From positions 1-36,882 of the forward strand of contig CALBUZ010000112.1 of assembly GCA_937969105.1 (NCBI GenBank): a stretch of DNA of 36,882 nucleotides, written 5' to 3'. Below are positions 16,691 through 24,360 of the stretch, piece by piece. This stretch comes from an uncultured Collinsella sp. (lineage in GTDB: Bacteria > Actinomycetota > Coriobacteriia > Coriobacteriales > Coriobacteriaceae). A program made the translations under genes and the position numbers. Within the stretch, counting starts at the first letter, position 1; each line of letters opens with the position of its first letter. Under the pieces are notes generated by a model. The model did no database searches, was not told the origin of the DNA, and saw only the letters and a program-made list of their open reading frames with translations.

Positions 16691-16724
16691 CGGGTGGTAG
16701 ACATATCGGCTACCACCCGTTTTT
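16691..16724 (+). terminator. rho-independent terminator of the TetR-activase operon
   Basis: A ten-base perfect stem (CGGGTGGTAG with CTACCACCCG) and a nine-base loop are followed by TTTTT. It lies 31 bases after the activase stop codon. Confidence 0.92.
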
Positions 16725-16814
16725 GCTGGACATGGAACCCTGAGTTAATGAACAGGTGTTGCCGTTCGCCGCAAATTACCGTCCGTTTATAGAACCCATG
16801 CCCGACGTGCAGCC

Positions 16815-16858
16815 CTCTTACGGTTGAATAAATACACATCTATGGAATTACGTAAGAG
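16815..16858. promoter_or_regulatory. 8-bp inverted repeat around the HADH gene promoter region
   Basis: CTCTTACG (16815-16822) and its exact complement CGTAAGAG (16851-16858) lie 28 bases apart, ending 11 bases before the next ATG. The right arm merges into the ribosome-binding site (GAGAGGA). The arms could be an operator pair or an RNA stem that hides the ribosome-binding site. Confidence 0.45.
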
Positions 16859-16869
16859 AGGACCGTTCC

Positions 16870-17829
16870 ATGAGCTACAAGACCGTTTGCGTTGCTGGCG
16901 GCGGCGTGTTGGGAAGCCAGATTGCCTTTCAGGCTGCCTACTGCGGCTTTGATGTGACGATCTGGCTGCGCAGCGAGGGCAGCATCGGCCGCACCCAACC
17001 CAAGATTGATCACGTGCGCAAGGAGTACATCGCGGCTATCGAGGGCATGGCGGACGGTACGGGTGAGTGGTGCGCCGGTATCGCCGATAGCGGCCAGCCC
17101 TTCGACAAAGAGGCGGCGCTTGACGCCGTCGAGCGTGCCTACTCCACACTCAAGCTGGAGCTCGATCTTGCCAAGGCTGTGGCCGACGCCGACCTGGTCA
17201 TCGAATCTATGGCCGAGGACACCCAGGCAAAGATCGACTTCTACAAGAAGCTCGCCCCGGTTCTCCCGCAAAAGACCGTCATCGTCACCAACTCTTCCAC
17301 GCTGCTGCCGAGCACCTTTGCCAAGTACACTGGTCGCCCCGAGAAGTACCTGTCGCTGCACTTTGCCAACTCCATCTGGAAGAACAACATGACCGAGGTC
17401 ATGGCCCAGGACCAGACCGACAAGCGCTACTTCGACGAGCTCGTCGACTTCGCCAACGACATCCGCATGCTGGCGCTTCCCGTCAACAAGGAAAAGAACG
17501 GCTACCTGCTCAACTCCATGTTGGTGCCGTGGCTGCTTTCGGGCCTGGACCTGTACGTCTCGGGCGTCAGCGACCCCAAGAGCATCGACCTCGCATGGAC
17601 GCGCGGCACCGGCGCGCCTAAGGGCCCGTTCCGCGTGTTCGACACCGTGGGCATCCAGACGGCCTACAACATCGTCATGCAGTATCAGAAGGTGCCGGGC
17701 CTGGTGAGCCCGCTGCTCAAGAAGATGATGATGCCCTACAACTTTAAGGTCATGGCATCCGTTCTCAAGCAGATGCTCGACGAAGGCAAGCTGGGCGAAA
17801 GCTCGGGCGAGGGCTTCTTCAAGTACTAA
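16870..17829 (+). CDS. 3-hydroxyacyl-CoA dehydrogenase (short monofunctional type)
   Basis: 319 residues, slightly longer than typical 3-hydroxybutyryl-CoA dehydrogenases (about 282). The Rossmann NAD motif reads VCVAGGGVLGSQIAF (Gly10-Gly15). NSSTLLPS matches the NTSS region, and LHFANSIW replaces the usual HFFNP catalytic segment while keeping the histidine. ADLVIESMAED carries the expected glutamate. The C-terminal helical dimerisation domain is complete and ends with GEGFFKY, as in the family. It would oxidise a 3-hydroxyacyl-CoA, or reduce a 3-ketoacyl-CoA, with NAD(H). The departure from HFFNP suggests a non-standard substrate. It has its own leader with an inverted repeat and sits next to the activase operon, so a shared acyl-CoA pathway is possible but unproven. 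Confidence 0.85.
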   Translation: MSYKTVCVAGGGVLGSQIAFQAAYCGFDVTIWLRSEGSIGRTQPKIDHVRKEYIAAIEGMADGTGEWCAGIADSGQPFDKEAALDAVERAYSTLKLELDLAKAVADADLVIESMAEDTQAKIDFYKKLAPVLPQKTVIVTNSSTLLPSTFAKYTGRPEKYLSLHFANSIWKNNMTEVMAQDQTDKRYFDELVDFANDIRMLALPVNKEKNGYLLNSMLVPWLLSGLDLYVSGVSDPKSIDLAWTRGTGAPKGPFRVFDTVGIQTAYNIVMQYQKVPGLVSPLLKKMMMPYNFKVMASVLKQMLDEGKLGESSGEGFFKY

Positions 17830-17830
17830 A

Positions 17831-17867
17831 AAATGATCTCTCGTGGACGGAGGTAAACGGATCATTT
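17831..17867 (+). terminator. hairpin after the HADH gene
   Basis: AAATGATC (17831-17838) and GATCATTT (17860-17867) enclose 21 bases. It starts one base after the stop codon. Only a short T stretch lies in the right arm, so a role as terminator is uncertain. Confidence 0.4.
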
Positions 17868-17884
17868 CCGGCCGCCAACAGTGA

Positions 17885-18388
17885 GAAGATGGACCCAGAA
17901 ATAGAAAGGAGTGGCAATGGGCCGGCTCGGGCTTTGAGGACAAGCTGCTGCAAGTCCAAGGCGATTTTTCGCTCAACGCGGGCCAGCACAGTGTGACGTA
18001 TCTGCCGAGTTCTGACACGGCAACGACCGGTCGCTACCAGGTGCTGCTGTACGACAACAACTTTGGCGCGGCCGAGAGCTACCCCAAGTTCGACTGGGGC
18101 CAGCTGGGCGCCGCGGTGGTGACCGACTACAGCAAGGGAACGCATTCGTTTGGGCGCATCTTTACAGTGGACGAGGCGGCCCGCACCTACGAGCTCGAAG
18201 ACCAGATCGCGGTGCCGTTCTCGGGCTACGTCAGCAGTGCGCAGCGCGTCGGCGATTCAAATAGCATGCTCGTGGCATCGGGCCAGGCCAAGACCTTCAC
18301 CGAGTACGATCGCTATGGACTGCCCATCGCCACCTACAAGATGGAAGCCGAGAAGTACATCTATCGCGTGTACAAGTACGGGCTATAG
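17885..18388 (+). pseudogene. C-terminal remnant of an arylsulfate sulfotransferase (ASST)
   Basis: An open frame of 167 residues begins right after an in-frame TGA (17882-17884) and has no credible start; the first GTG is at 17993. The sequence matches the C-terminal beta-propeller part of bacterial arylsulfotransferases as I know them: GSGFEDKLLQVQGDF, then NAGQHSVTYLP, VLLYDNNFG and a YDRYG...YKYGL tail. Intact ASSTs are about 450-600 residues, so roughly two thirds including the catalytic histidines are gone. Base composition matches its neighbours. It is most likely a truncated relic left after deletion or rearrangement. The alternative, a short functional protein starting at the GTG, looks unlikely. 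Confidence 0.7.
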
Positions 18389-18490
18389 GGCCGCGGTTAG
18401 GTTTGACCAATGGAGTATGAAAACACGCCGTTCGCCGATGCTCCCTCCGCGAGTGGCAGCCATATGGTTTGATGTTAGATACATATAGTT

Positions 18491-18510
18491 GTCGCCAGCT
18501 TGCTGGCGAC
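18491..18510. repeat. perfect 20-bp palindrome upstream of the small anchored protein
   Basis: GTCGCCAGC, TT and GCTGGCGAC form a near-continuous palindrome, 30 bases before the leader ORF start at 18539. It could be an operator or a compact hairpin. No T tract follows. Confidence 0.5.
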
Positions 18511-18538
18511 GTTCCCCCTGATATCGGAGGTTCCAGGT

Positions 18539-18577
18539 ATGTTTCGTGCTCCGTTAAATAACTGTCGGTTGGGCTAA
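18539..18577 (+). CDS. 12-codon leader ORF coupled to the next gene
   Basis: ATG at 18539, placed eight bases after a good GGAGG site (18526-18530), opens the frame MFRAPLNNCRLG and stops with TAA at 18575-18577. The next ATG (18579) follows after one base in a different frame and has only a weak ribosome-binding site of its own. This is what translational coupling through a leader peptide looks like. It could also be chance. The palindrome just upstream would fit a regulated leader. Confidence 0.4.
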   Translation: MFRAPLNNCRLG

Positions 18578-18578
18578 C

Positions 18579-19028
18579 ATGGGTCGCCGTGCTATTTCGA
18601 TAGCCCTTGCAGTGGTCTGCCTGGCTGTGCTCCTGGGCGCTACAGGGCTGTTTGCTATAAGCCGAGAAACGTCCTATATGCAGGAATGCGCTTCCGAAGG
18701 GTTTGCCATTGATGGTTACTATCGGGATGACAAAACGAGTCGGGAAACCTTGGCTTTTCTTGAGGAGGACAACTGTCGATGGCAGCTGGTCGACCAAGAC
18801 GGAATCTGCACAGACGGGCAGTTTAAGCGTACGGACGATCCCAATATCCTGGTATTAAAGAAGGAAAACGGCGAAGAATTCGGCACGGTTCACGTTGCAT
18901 ATATATCGCGCCGACGCAATCAAGGGCAGATTTACCTAATTAGAAATACTAAGGTGACCCGATTTTATCTTGTGAGCACCGATCCGGCGTTTACGGTGGA
19001 GTCTGGCGAGGTCGATTCGGACAGTTGA
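18579..19028 (+). CDS. small membrane-anchored hypothetical protein
   Basis: 149 residues. A single hydrophobic N-terminal segment (IALAVVCLAVLLGATGLFAI, about 7-26) without a lipobox cysteine indicates a signal anchor or an uncleaved signal peptide. The remainder is hydrophilic, rich in Asp/Glu and predicted to be mostly strand: GYYRDDKTSRETLAFLEEDNCRWQLVD and repeated short polar stretches. I do not recognise a family. It would sit on the outer face of the membrane. Upstream are a palindrome and a 12-codon leader ORF. A hairpin at 19049-19079 lies behind it, shared with the convergent DUF389 gene. Composition is slightly AT-richer than the flanking genes. Confidence 0.65.
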   Translation: MGRRAISIALAVVCLAVLLGATGLFAISRETSYMQECASEGFAIDGYYRDDKTSRETLAFLEEDNCRWQLVDQDGICTDGQFKRTDDPNILVLKKENGEEFGTVHVAYISRRRNQGQIYLIRNTKVTRFYLVSTDPAFTVESGEVDSDS

Positions 19029-19039
19029 TTCACGGCAAT

Positions 19040-19079
19040 AAAAAAGCGAGCGGGGCGCGGGTGTGAACTGCACCCCGCT
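19040..19079 (-). terminator. terminator of the DUF389 gene
   Basis: AGCGGGG (19049-19055) pairs with CCCCGCT (19073-19079). In the minus-strand transcript the stem is followed after three bases by six Ts (complement of 19040-19045). It may also stop plus-strand transcription from the gene ending at 19028. Confidence 0.75.
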
Positions 19080-19153
19080 ATTTGCTCGTGTCCGTATCGC
19101 GCCTGCGCCTCGTCATAACTTGCGTCCGTGCGAGCGCTCATCCCGCGCCGGCA

Positions 19154-20293
19154 TCACTTCACGTCAAATTCCACGCGATCGAGCTCGGGCACGTTGAGGT
19201 CGATGAGCTTGCGGGCGATACGGCGGTCGTGTGCCCCAAGCGCCTCGCTCGTTGTCACATGGGCGACAATCTCGCGCTCGACGATGCCTTCCTCATCGCC
19301 GTCGGTGGCCGAGGTCTCGACGGCGACGGTGTAATCCTTAAAGCCTGGCAGCACCGCCGCAAGCTCGCGCGTGGTTTCGGTCACGCCGTAGCCGTCCTGC
19401 ACGCCGGCCTGCGCCGAGCCAATGGAACCCGCCGTCATAACGATGCAGGGGATGGCAAAGACTACCGTGCCCACAATGATGCGGCGGCGCACCTTGCGTG
19501 ATAGCTCGTCGACCTCGGCATCTTCCTCGGCAGTCACAATGCCGTCGCCGTTGAGGTCGCGCTTGAGCGGCACGCGCAATAGAAGCAGCACGGCTTCGGC
19601 AGCCAGCGCGATAAAGACCACGTTGATGCCAAACTCATAAAGCGCCGAGAGAAACAATGACCCGCTTGCGATGGCGATGCCATAGCCCGCCGCGCACAGG
19701 GGCGGCATGAGTGCGGTCGCCACAGCCACCCCGGCGATGAGCGTGGCGGGTTCCTGGTCGCGCGAGTTGCCCAGGCCACCCGCAAAGCCGCCCGCGAGCG
19801 CGACGGCAAGGTCCCACACAGTCGGTGTCGAATTGTCGATGATGGCGGCCGTGGTGGTGCCAAGGGGCGAGAGCTTAAAGTACAACGTGGACGTGACCAG
19901 GCAAAAGGCCATCTGCAGAGCCAAGCTCGCGACGGCCTCAAGGGTAATCTCGCGGTCGAGCGTGGCGATGCCGTATGCCATGGCAAGGACCGAGCCCATG
20001 AGTGGGCAGATGAGCATGGCGCCTACAATGGCGATATCTGAGTCGATATCGAGGCCGATGCTCGCGATCAACATGGCAATGATCAAGATGCATAAGTGTG
20101 AGCCAGTCAGGCGCGCCCCGTTTACAAAGCGCTTGCGAATCACGTGATAGGGCGCGCGTCCCTCGCGAATGTTGAATGCCCGCTTTAGAAAGCGGCTTGC
20201 GTTCTCCATGGCCTCGCTGTGGGCGGGGCGGATGCCATGGCGCCGATGATGGCGCTCGCGCAGTCGCTTGAGCTGTTGTTTATCGAGTTCCAT
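19154..20293 (-). CDS. DUF389 (uncharacterised hydrophobic domain) membrane protein with an EF-hand-like loop
   Basis: 379 residues from the ATG at 20293, which has a GAGGTGG site upstream. The longer open frame reaching 20680 runs back through the neighbouring terminator and is not real. The N-terminal about 60 residues are basic and soluble. About eight membrane segments follow, carrying the DUF389 hallmarks: DSDIAIVGAMLICPLMGSV, GGLGNSRDQEPATLIAGVAVATALMPPLC. Between two membrane segments lies DLNGDGIVTAEE (246-257), which has Asp, Asn, Asp, Gly and Glu at positions 1, 3, 5, 6 and 12, the pattern of a calcium-binding EF-hand loop. The last about 90 residues are a soluble domain. The family's function is not known. 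A likely promoter lies at 20340-20368. Confidence 0.85.
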   Translation of the reverse strand: MELDKQQLKRLRERHHRRHGIRPAHSEAMENASRFLKRAFNIREGRAPYHVIRKRFVNGARLTGSHLCILIIAMLIASIGLDIDSDIAIVGAMLICPLMGSVLAMAYGIATLDREITLEAVASLALQMAFCLVTSTLYFKLSPLGTTTAAIIDNSTPTVWDLAVALAGGFAGGLGNSRDQEPATLIAGVAVATALMPPLCAAGYGIAIASGSLFLSALYEFGINVVFIALAAEAVLLLLRVPLKRDLNGDGIVTAEEDAEVDELSRKVRRRIIVGTVVFAIPCIVMTAGSIGSAQAGVQDGYGVTETTRELAAVLPGFKDYTVAVETSATDGDEEGIVEREIVAHVTTSEALGAHDRRIARKLIDLNVPELDRVEFDVK

Positions 20294-20339
20294 GTCCACC
20301 TCGTTCTGGCACGTGCCGCGTATCCCGCCCGTCGTCTTT

Positions 20340-20368
20340 ACTCTACACCGCGTTGAGCGAGGTGTCAG
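20340..20368 (-). promoter_or_regulatory. probable promoter of the DUF389 gene
   Basis: On the minus strand CTGACA (20363-20368) and TAGAGT (20340-20345) are separated by exactly 17 bases, about 46 bases before the ATG. Four or five of six bases fit in each box. Confidence 0.5.
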
Positions 20369-20444
20369 ACAGGGTTTGTTGACCTGGAAGTCAGACCAAT
20401 CGGCATGACTAAAAACGCCGTGATGATCATAAGAGTCAAATAGA

Positions 20445-20483
20445 CAAAAAAGCGCGGGGTCGGATGGTCTCCGACCCCGCGCT
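20445..20483 (-). terminator. rho-independent terminator of the OPT gene
   Basis: A perfect 14-base stem (AGCGCGGGGTCGGA and its complement, 20451-20464 and 20470-20483) closes a five-base loop. On the minus strand it is followed by six Ts. It lies 26 bases past the stop codon of the OPT gene. Confidence 0.93.
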
Positions 20484-20508
20484 CTGCACGGGTGCGTTGT
20501 TATTGGGT

Positions 20509-22212
20509 TTAGCCCAGCAGGCTCAGGCCAACAGAGACAAACGCCAGGATAACGCCGACGATAGACTCGCCGCCCAGCAGGCCGCTGGCGACAACCAGGC
20601 CCTGCTCCTGGAAGGCGGCGTCCTTGGCGGCCTTCTCTTCGTCCGAAAGACCGGCCTCGGCGTCGCGGTGAGCGGCCCACTTGTCGTAGACGAGCTTAAC
20701 GCAGGAGCCCAGGAAAGCCGTGAGCGACATATAGAACGGCAGGTACACGCCCAGGCCGATCATCATGGCCGGAATGCCGAGCCAGTACATGACGATGCCG
20801 GCGATAAAGCCGCCTGCGAACCACGGCACGCTCGGGATGCCCGAGACCATGGTGGCGACCACGCTTGCCTGCGCGGCAACGAAGCTCTTGTCGGGGCCGA
20901 AGGCGTCCGAACCATAGGCGGTGACGAGCGCGACCATGACGGCGGCGGCGACCAGGGCGCCCACGATGCCGCCGATGGCCTGGCCGACCCACTGTGCGCG
21001 CGGATTGGTGCCCAGCACGGCGCCGGCCTTAAAGTCGTTCATGACGTCGCCCGCAAGGCCGCACGCCACGGCCACGATGCCGGCGATAAAGAACAGTTTG
21101 ACCTGCGCGAGCTGTGCGAAGGCAGCCACGATGAGCATGACGATAAGGCCAAAGATCTCCATGGGGTCGATACCCGTCTGACCGCAGCTCTGGGCGCTCA
21201 TGATGGTGGTGACAAAGGTGAACAGCGTGACGATGACGGCCGGGACGGGACCAAGGTCGAGCGCGATGGCAACGATCACAGCGATGGCTGCGGTGCCCAG
21301 GCCGATGATGCCGGCGTCGAGCTTAAGGGAGCCCGAGATGAGCGACTGCTCGTCGGTGTCGGTGGAGCTGTCGGCGGCGAGGCCCCGGACGATACCGGCG
21401 ACCTGCGGCAGGATGTCCTTGAGGACGACTGCGACGCCAAAGCCCATCATAAGGCCCATGCCGAGGGACTTGACGATGCCCTGCGCGGTTACGACGTCGA
21501 ACAGACCGGCAGCGGTACCGCCGACGATGATGCCAAAGTTGCCCAGCAGCGCGCCGGCAAACCAGAACGCGACGGGGGCGAAGCCCACCAAAAAGCCGAT
21601 GGACAGCAACATGGGCGAGTTGTAGATGGCAAAGGTCACACCGGGGATATTGAGCGTGCACAGCATGCTGGGCACTACGCCCAGAGCGTCGCGAAGCACG
21701 CTGTAGATGCCTGCGATGGCCATGGAGCCAAAGAGCTGCTTGCCGGTCTTGCCGCCGGCCTCGGTCGCGCGCAGGGTCTGAGCTGCGGCGTTGCCGGTGG
21801 GGAACTCCAGCGCGGCGTCCACGATAAAGTGACGGTGGATGAGCGCTGTCGCCAGAAGGCCCAAGACGGTGCCGGCGAGCGCCACGATAAACATGTCGAG
21901 CCAGCTGATCTGGTCGGCATAGCCCAGCATCCAGGCGCCCGGGATGGTAAACGCCAAACCGCCGGCGACCATGGCGCCCGCGGACATGATGGTGTGGGTG
22001 ACGTTGGCCTCGTTGAGACTGGCGTTGCCCATGAGCTTCAGGAAGAACAGCGAAATGACGGCAGCGAAAATGATCGGCCAGGGGAGGGCGCCCATCTTGA
22101 GGGCGGTATAGGCCGAGCTTGCCGTGATGATCACGCAGCCAAGGACGCCGATGACGACGCCGCGCAGCGTGAGTTGCCCGCGCATCGAAGCACGGTTCGA
22201 GGGATTGCTCAT
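20509..22212 (-). CDS. OPT-family oligopeptide transporter
   Basis: 567 residues with some 14 to 16 hydrophobic segments. It has the OPT-family pattern: a start segment with ITASSAYTALKMGALPWPI, then NEANVTHTIMSAGAMVAGG, EFPTGNAAAQTL, a VYLPFYMSLTAFLG stretch, and GLVVASGLLGGESIVGV near the C-terminus. A charged cytoplasmic loop (about residues 505-535) precedes the last segments. OPT proteins import short peptides or metal-chelate complexes with protons, and the bacterial branch is mostly uncharacterised. The substrate is unknown. It is monocistronic. Its leader folds into a nested stem at 22238-22275, and it is divergent from coaX. Confidence 0.85.
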   Translation of the reverse strand: MSNPSNRASMRGQLTLRGVVIGVLGCVIITASSAYTALKMGALPWPIIFAAVISLFFLKLMGNASLNEANVTHTIMSAGAMVAGGLAFTIPGAWMLGYADQISWLDMFIVALAGTVLGLLATALIHRHFIVDAALEFPTGNAAAQTLRATEAGGKTGKQLFGSMAIAGIYSVLRDALGVVPSMLCTLNIPGVTFAIYNSPMLLSIGFLVGFAPVAFWFAGALLGNFGIIVGGTAAGLFDVVTAQGIVKSLGMGLMMGFGVAVVLKDILPQVAGIVRGLAADSSTDTDEQSLISGSLKLDAGIIGLGTAAIAVIVAIALDLGPVPAVIVTLFTFVTTIMSAQSCGQTGIDPMEIFGLIVMLIVAAFAQLAQVKLFFIAGIVAVACGLAGDVMNDFKAGAVLGTNPRAQWVGQAIGGIVGALVAAAVMVALVTAYGSDAFGPDKSFVAAQASVVATMVSGIPSVPWFAGGFIAGIVMYWLGIPAMMIGLGVYLPFYMSLTAFLGSCVKLVYDKWAAHRDAEAGLSDEEKAAKDAAFQEQGLVVASGLLGGESIVGVILAFVSVGLSLLG

Positions 22213-22237
22213 ATAGAACTCCTTTGCGTATATCCGC

Positions 22238-22275
22238 TTCCCCCGGGAGCGCCGTTACGGATACGGCGCGGGAAG
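22238..22275 (-). promoter_or_regulatory. structured leader of the OPT gene
   Basis: Inner arms GCGCCGT/ACGGCGC (22249-22255, 22263-22269) close a seven-base loop. Outer arms CTTCCC/GGGAAG (22238-22243, 22270-22275) abut one side of it and leave a five-base bulge on the other. It sits 26 bases before the start codon inside the 5' leader, so it could control translation. I could not match it to a known riboswitch. Confidence 0.4.
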
Positions 22276-22404
22276 TCGGGTTACCAAGGGCCGCCGCGTG
22301 AGCTCGCAAACGACCGCGCACCAGTATAGCCGCAAGCTAGTCATTTTGGGATGGCTGGTTCGGGTAGGCGATATACTGCTGGGCAGACGAAAGGAGCGCC
22401 GACG

Positions 22405-23256
22405 ATGCTTAATGGGTGCGCATATATATTGACGGTCGACGTGGGCAACACGTCCATTCGCTTTGGCCTGTTTGCCGAGGATTCGGCCGCGGCACAGGAA
22501 TGCCCGCTTGCGACGTGCGAGATCACGACGCCGTCGAGCATCACAGCCGACGAGGCGCGCATGCGTCTCGTGCAGGTCATGGCCGCACTGGCGGCCGATG
22601 CGGGCATGCCGGGTGCGCTTGTGCCCGCGGCTGCTGTGCTGAGCTGCGTGGTCCCGGCGCTCGAGCGCCCGTGGAAGGAAGCGCTTTCCCGTACCTGCTC
22701 GGGGCGCGTGCTCACGGTGGGGCCGGGACTTAAGACTGGCATGCCCGTGCACTACGACGATCCGGCCGAGATCGGTTCCGACCGCATCGCCGATGCCGTG
22801 GCGGCCCGCGCCGTCTACGGCTCGCCGTGCATCGTGATTGACCTGGGCACGACGACCAATATCGAGGTCATCGACGCGCACGGTACCTTTGTCGGCGGCG
22901 TTATCGCGCCAGGCCTGGCCCTCGGCGCCCGTTCGCTTTCGGCGGCAGCAGCGCGCCTGCCTCAGGTTGAGCCCTCGGCGCCGACACACGTCATCGGCCG
23001 CAACACGCGCGAGGCCATGCGCTCGGGCGTGGTTTTGGGCGAGGTAGCCCGCATCGACGGCATGCTCGACATGGTGCTTGCCGAGATGCGTGCGACCAAG
23101 GCCGCGGGGGAGGGCGATGCGCCCATCGTCATTACCGGCGACGATGCCAAGGCGCTTGCGGCGCTGGTCGGCCATAGCCTGACGGTCGACGATGCGCTGA
23201 CGCTGCGGGGTCTCGCCGAGCTCTACCACATCAACCAAAAGCCCCGCCGCGCGTAG
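22405..23256 (+). CDS. coaX: type III pantothenate kinase
   Basis: 283 residues from the ATG at 22405, which has AAAGGAG nine bases upstream; the open frame continues further up without a better start. It phosphorylates pantothenate, the first step of coenzyme A synthesis. Type III signatures are present: the phosphate loop LTVDVGNTSIRFGLF (Asp12, Gly14, Asn15, Thr16), GSDRIADAVAA with the catalytic Asp region, and CIVIDLGTTTNIEVID. GGVIAPGLALGARSL completes the ASKHA fold. It is co-directional with the dCMP deaminase gene 81 bases downstream. Given the large CoA-dependent genes nearby, local CoA supply fits, although this enzyme is housekeeping. Confidence 0.95.
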   Translation: MLNGCAYILTVDVGNTSIRFGLFAEDSAAAQECPLATCEITTPSSITADEARMRLVQVMAALAADAGMPGALVPAAAVLSCVVPALERPWKEALSRTCSGRVLTVGPGLKTGMPVHYDDPAEIGSDRIADAVAARAVYGSPCIVIDLGTTTNIEVIDAHGTFVGGVIAPGLALGARSLSAAAARLPQVEPSAPTHVIGRNTREAMRSGVVLGEVARIDGMLDMVLAEMRATKAAGEGDAPIVITGDDAKALAALVGHSLTVDDALTLRGLAELYHINQKPRRA

Positions 23257-23337
23257 GGCGGGGGCTGGTGGGATAAGCGCCCCTACCTTTCACCTGCTAC
23301 AATGGGTCAAACTATTGCGATTTCGGAGGTGTCTGCC

Positions 23338-23856
23338 ATGTCGGACGATCTTCATCAAACCGCGTCGGGCAAGCGCCGCGACGTCATTAGCTGGGATGAG
23401 TTCTTTATGAGCGTGGCCATCGCCGCGCAGCGCCGCAGTAAGGACCCCAACACACAGGTGGGTGCGTGCATCGCCAACACCAACCACCGCATCCTTTCGG
23501 TGGGCTACAACGGTACGCCCTCGGCGCTCAACGACGACTTTTTCCCGTGGGGCACGAGCGACGACCCGTTGCAGGATAAGCACAACTACGTGGTGCATGC
23601 CGAGGCCAACGCCGTGCTCAACTACCGCGGCTCGCTCAAAGACCTTGAGGGTTCCACGGTCTACGTCACGCTATTCCCGTGCCACGACTGTGCCAAGATC
23701 CTGGCGCAGGTAGGTGTAGGCGAGGTTGTCTACCTGGACAACAAGTATGCCGATACCGATGACGGCCGTATCAGCCGTCGTATCCTCGATTCCTGCGGCA
23801 TCAGCTACCGCCAGGTCATCGTCGATGTCCAGATTGGTACCGGGGGACAGGCTTAG
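23338..23856 (+). CDS. dCMP deaminase family protein (ComEB-like)
   Basis: 172 residues from the ATG at 23338, which follows CGGAGGTG; a longer frame from 23302 lacks a ribosome-binding site. Zinc-dependent deaminase motifs are complete: HAEANAVLN with His87 and the proton-shuttling Glu89, and PCHDC with Cys115 and Cys118. NGTPSALNDDFFPWG and the surrounding spacing are typical of deoxycytidylate deaminase, which makes dUMP from dCMP for thymidylate synthesis. An extra cysteine/histidine zinc site of the type found in phage T4 dCMP deaminase is not obvious. A TACAAT -10-like box lies at 23298-23303 without a convincing -35. Confidence 0.92.
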   Translation: MSDDLHQTASGKRRDVISWDEFFMSVAIAAQRRSKDPNTQVGACIANTNHRILSVGYNGTPSALNDDFFPWGTSDDPLQDKHNYVVHAEANAVLNYRGSLKDLEGSTVYVTLFPCHDCAKILAQVGVGEVVYLDNKYADTDDGRISRRILDSCGISYRQVIVDVQIGTGGQA

Positions 23857-24032
23857 CAGTAGCGCGTGCCAACGCCAGCTGGCGGCAATACAGCCAAAAG
23901 AGCCCCGTCCCAAATTGACTACTCGTGAAAGTCGCGTCTGCGCGCATGGACGGCTCGTGAGCGGGTACATGGCTGTAGTAACATAGCTTCTGTCCGCGGG
24001 CGTGCCCGCGTTATTGTGAGAAAGGAGCCCCT

Positions 24033-24311
24033 GTGGCTGTTAACGAAGAGCTGCTTAAGAAGGTTCTTGAAGAGATCCGCCCCAACCTGCAGGCCGACGG
24101 CGGCGATATGGAGTATGTGGGCGTCGACGACGAGGGTGTCGTCAAGCTGGAGCTGCAGGGCGCCTGCGCCGGCTGCCCCATGAGCTCGCTAACCCTTTCC
24201 ATGGGCATCGAGCGTATCCTGAAGGAGCATGTGCCCGGCGTTACCCGCGTTGAGCAGGTCAATGCTTCTGGCGAGGCCGAGGACCTGTACGACGAGTACG
24301 CGCCGTTCTAA
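24033..24311 (+). CDS. NifU-like C-terminal-domain Fe-S scaffold protein
   Basis: 92 residues from a GTG at 24033 behind AAAGGAG. It is a stand-alone Nfu domain, the size expected for single-domain forms. IRPNLQADGGDMEYVGV starts the fold, and the cluster-binding motif GACAGCPMS places Cys45 and Cys48. The protein would carry a [4Fe-4S] cluster shared between two subunits and hand it to target enzymes. The large activase encoded at 11872-16659 is an obvious kind of client, though this is inference. A short GC-rich hairpin lies upstream (about 23997-24012), and one downstream at 24361-24393. Confidence 0.92.
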   Translation: MAVNEELLKKVLEEIRPNLQADGGDMEYVGVDDEGVVKLELQGACAGCPMSSLTLSMGIERILKEHVPGVTRVEQVNASGEAEDLYDEYAPF

Positions 24312-24360
24312 GATGCGAAAGCTGCGGACGGCACGCTCCGCATAGACGTTACGCACAGAT

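Noticed and set aside
20294..20680. N-terminal extension of the DUF389 frame
   Set aside because: The extension runs through the OPT-gene terminator and the predicted promoter. The ATG at 20293 has its own ribosome-binding site, and the family fold begins after it.
20464..22329. 621-codon plus-strand frame opposite the OPT transporter
   Set aside because: The translation is low-complexity Asp/Gly/His/Ala-rich, runs over the OPT terminator and leader, and has no motif. It is the antisense shadow of a membrane-protein gene.
23239..23266. GC-rich stem overlapping the coaX stop codon, as a terminator
   Set aside because: No T tract follows on the plus strand, one base is bulged, and the next gene is close and co-directional. 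A minus-strand T run is present, but no minus-strand gene ends there.
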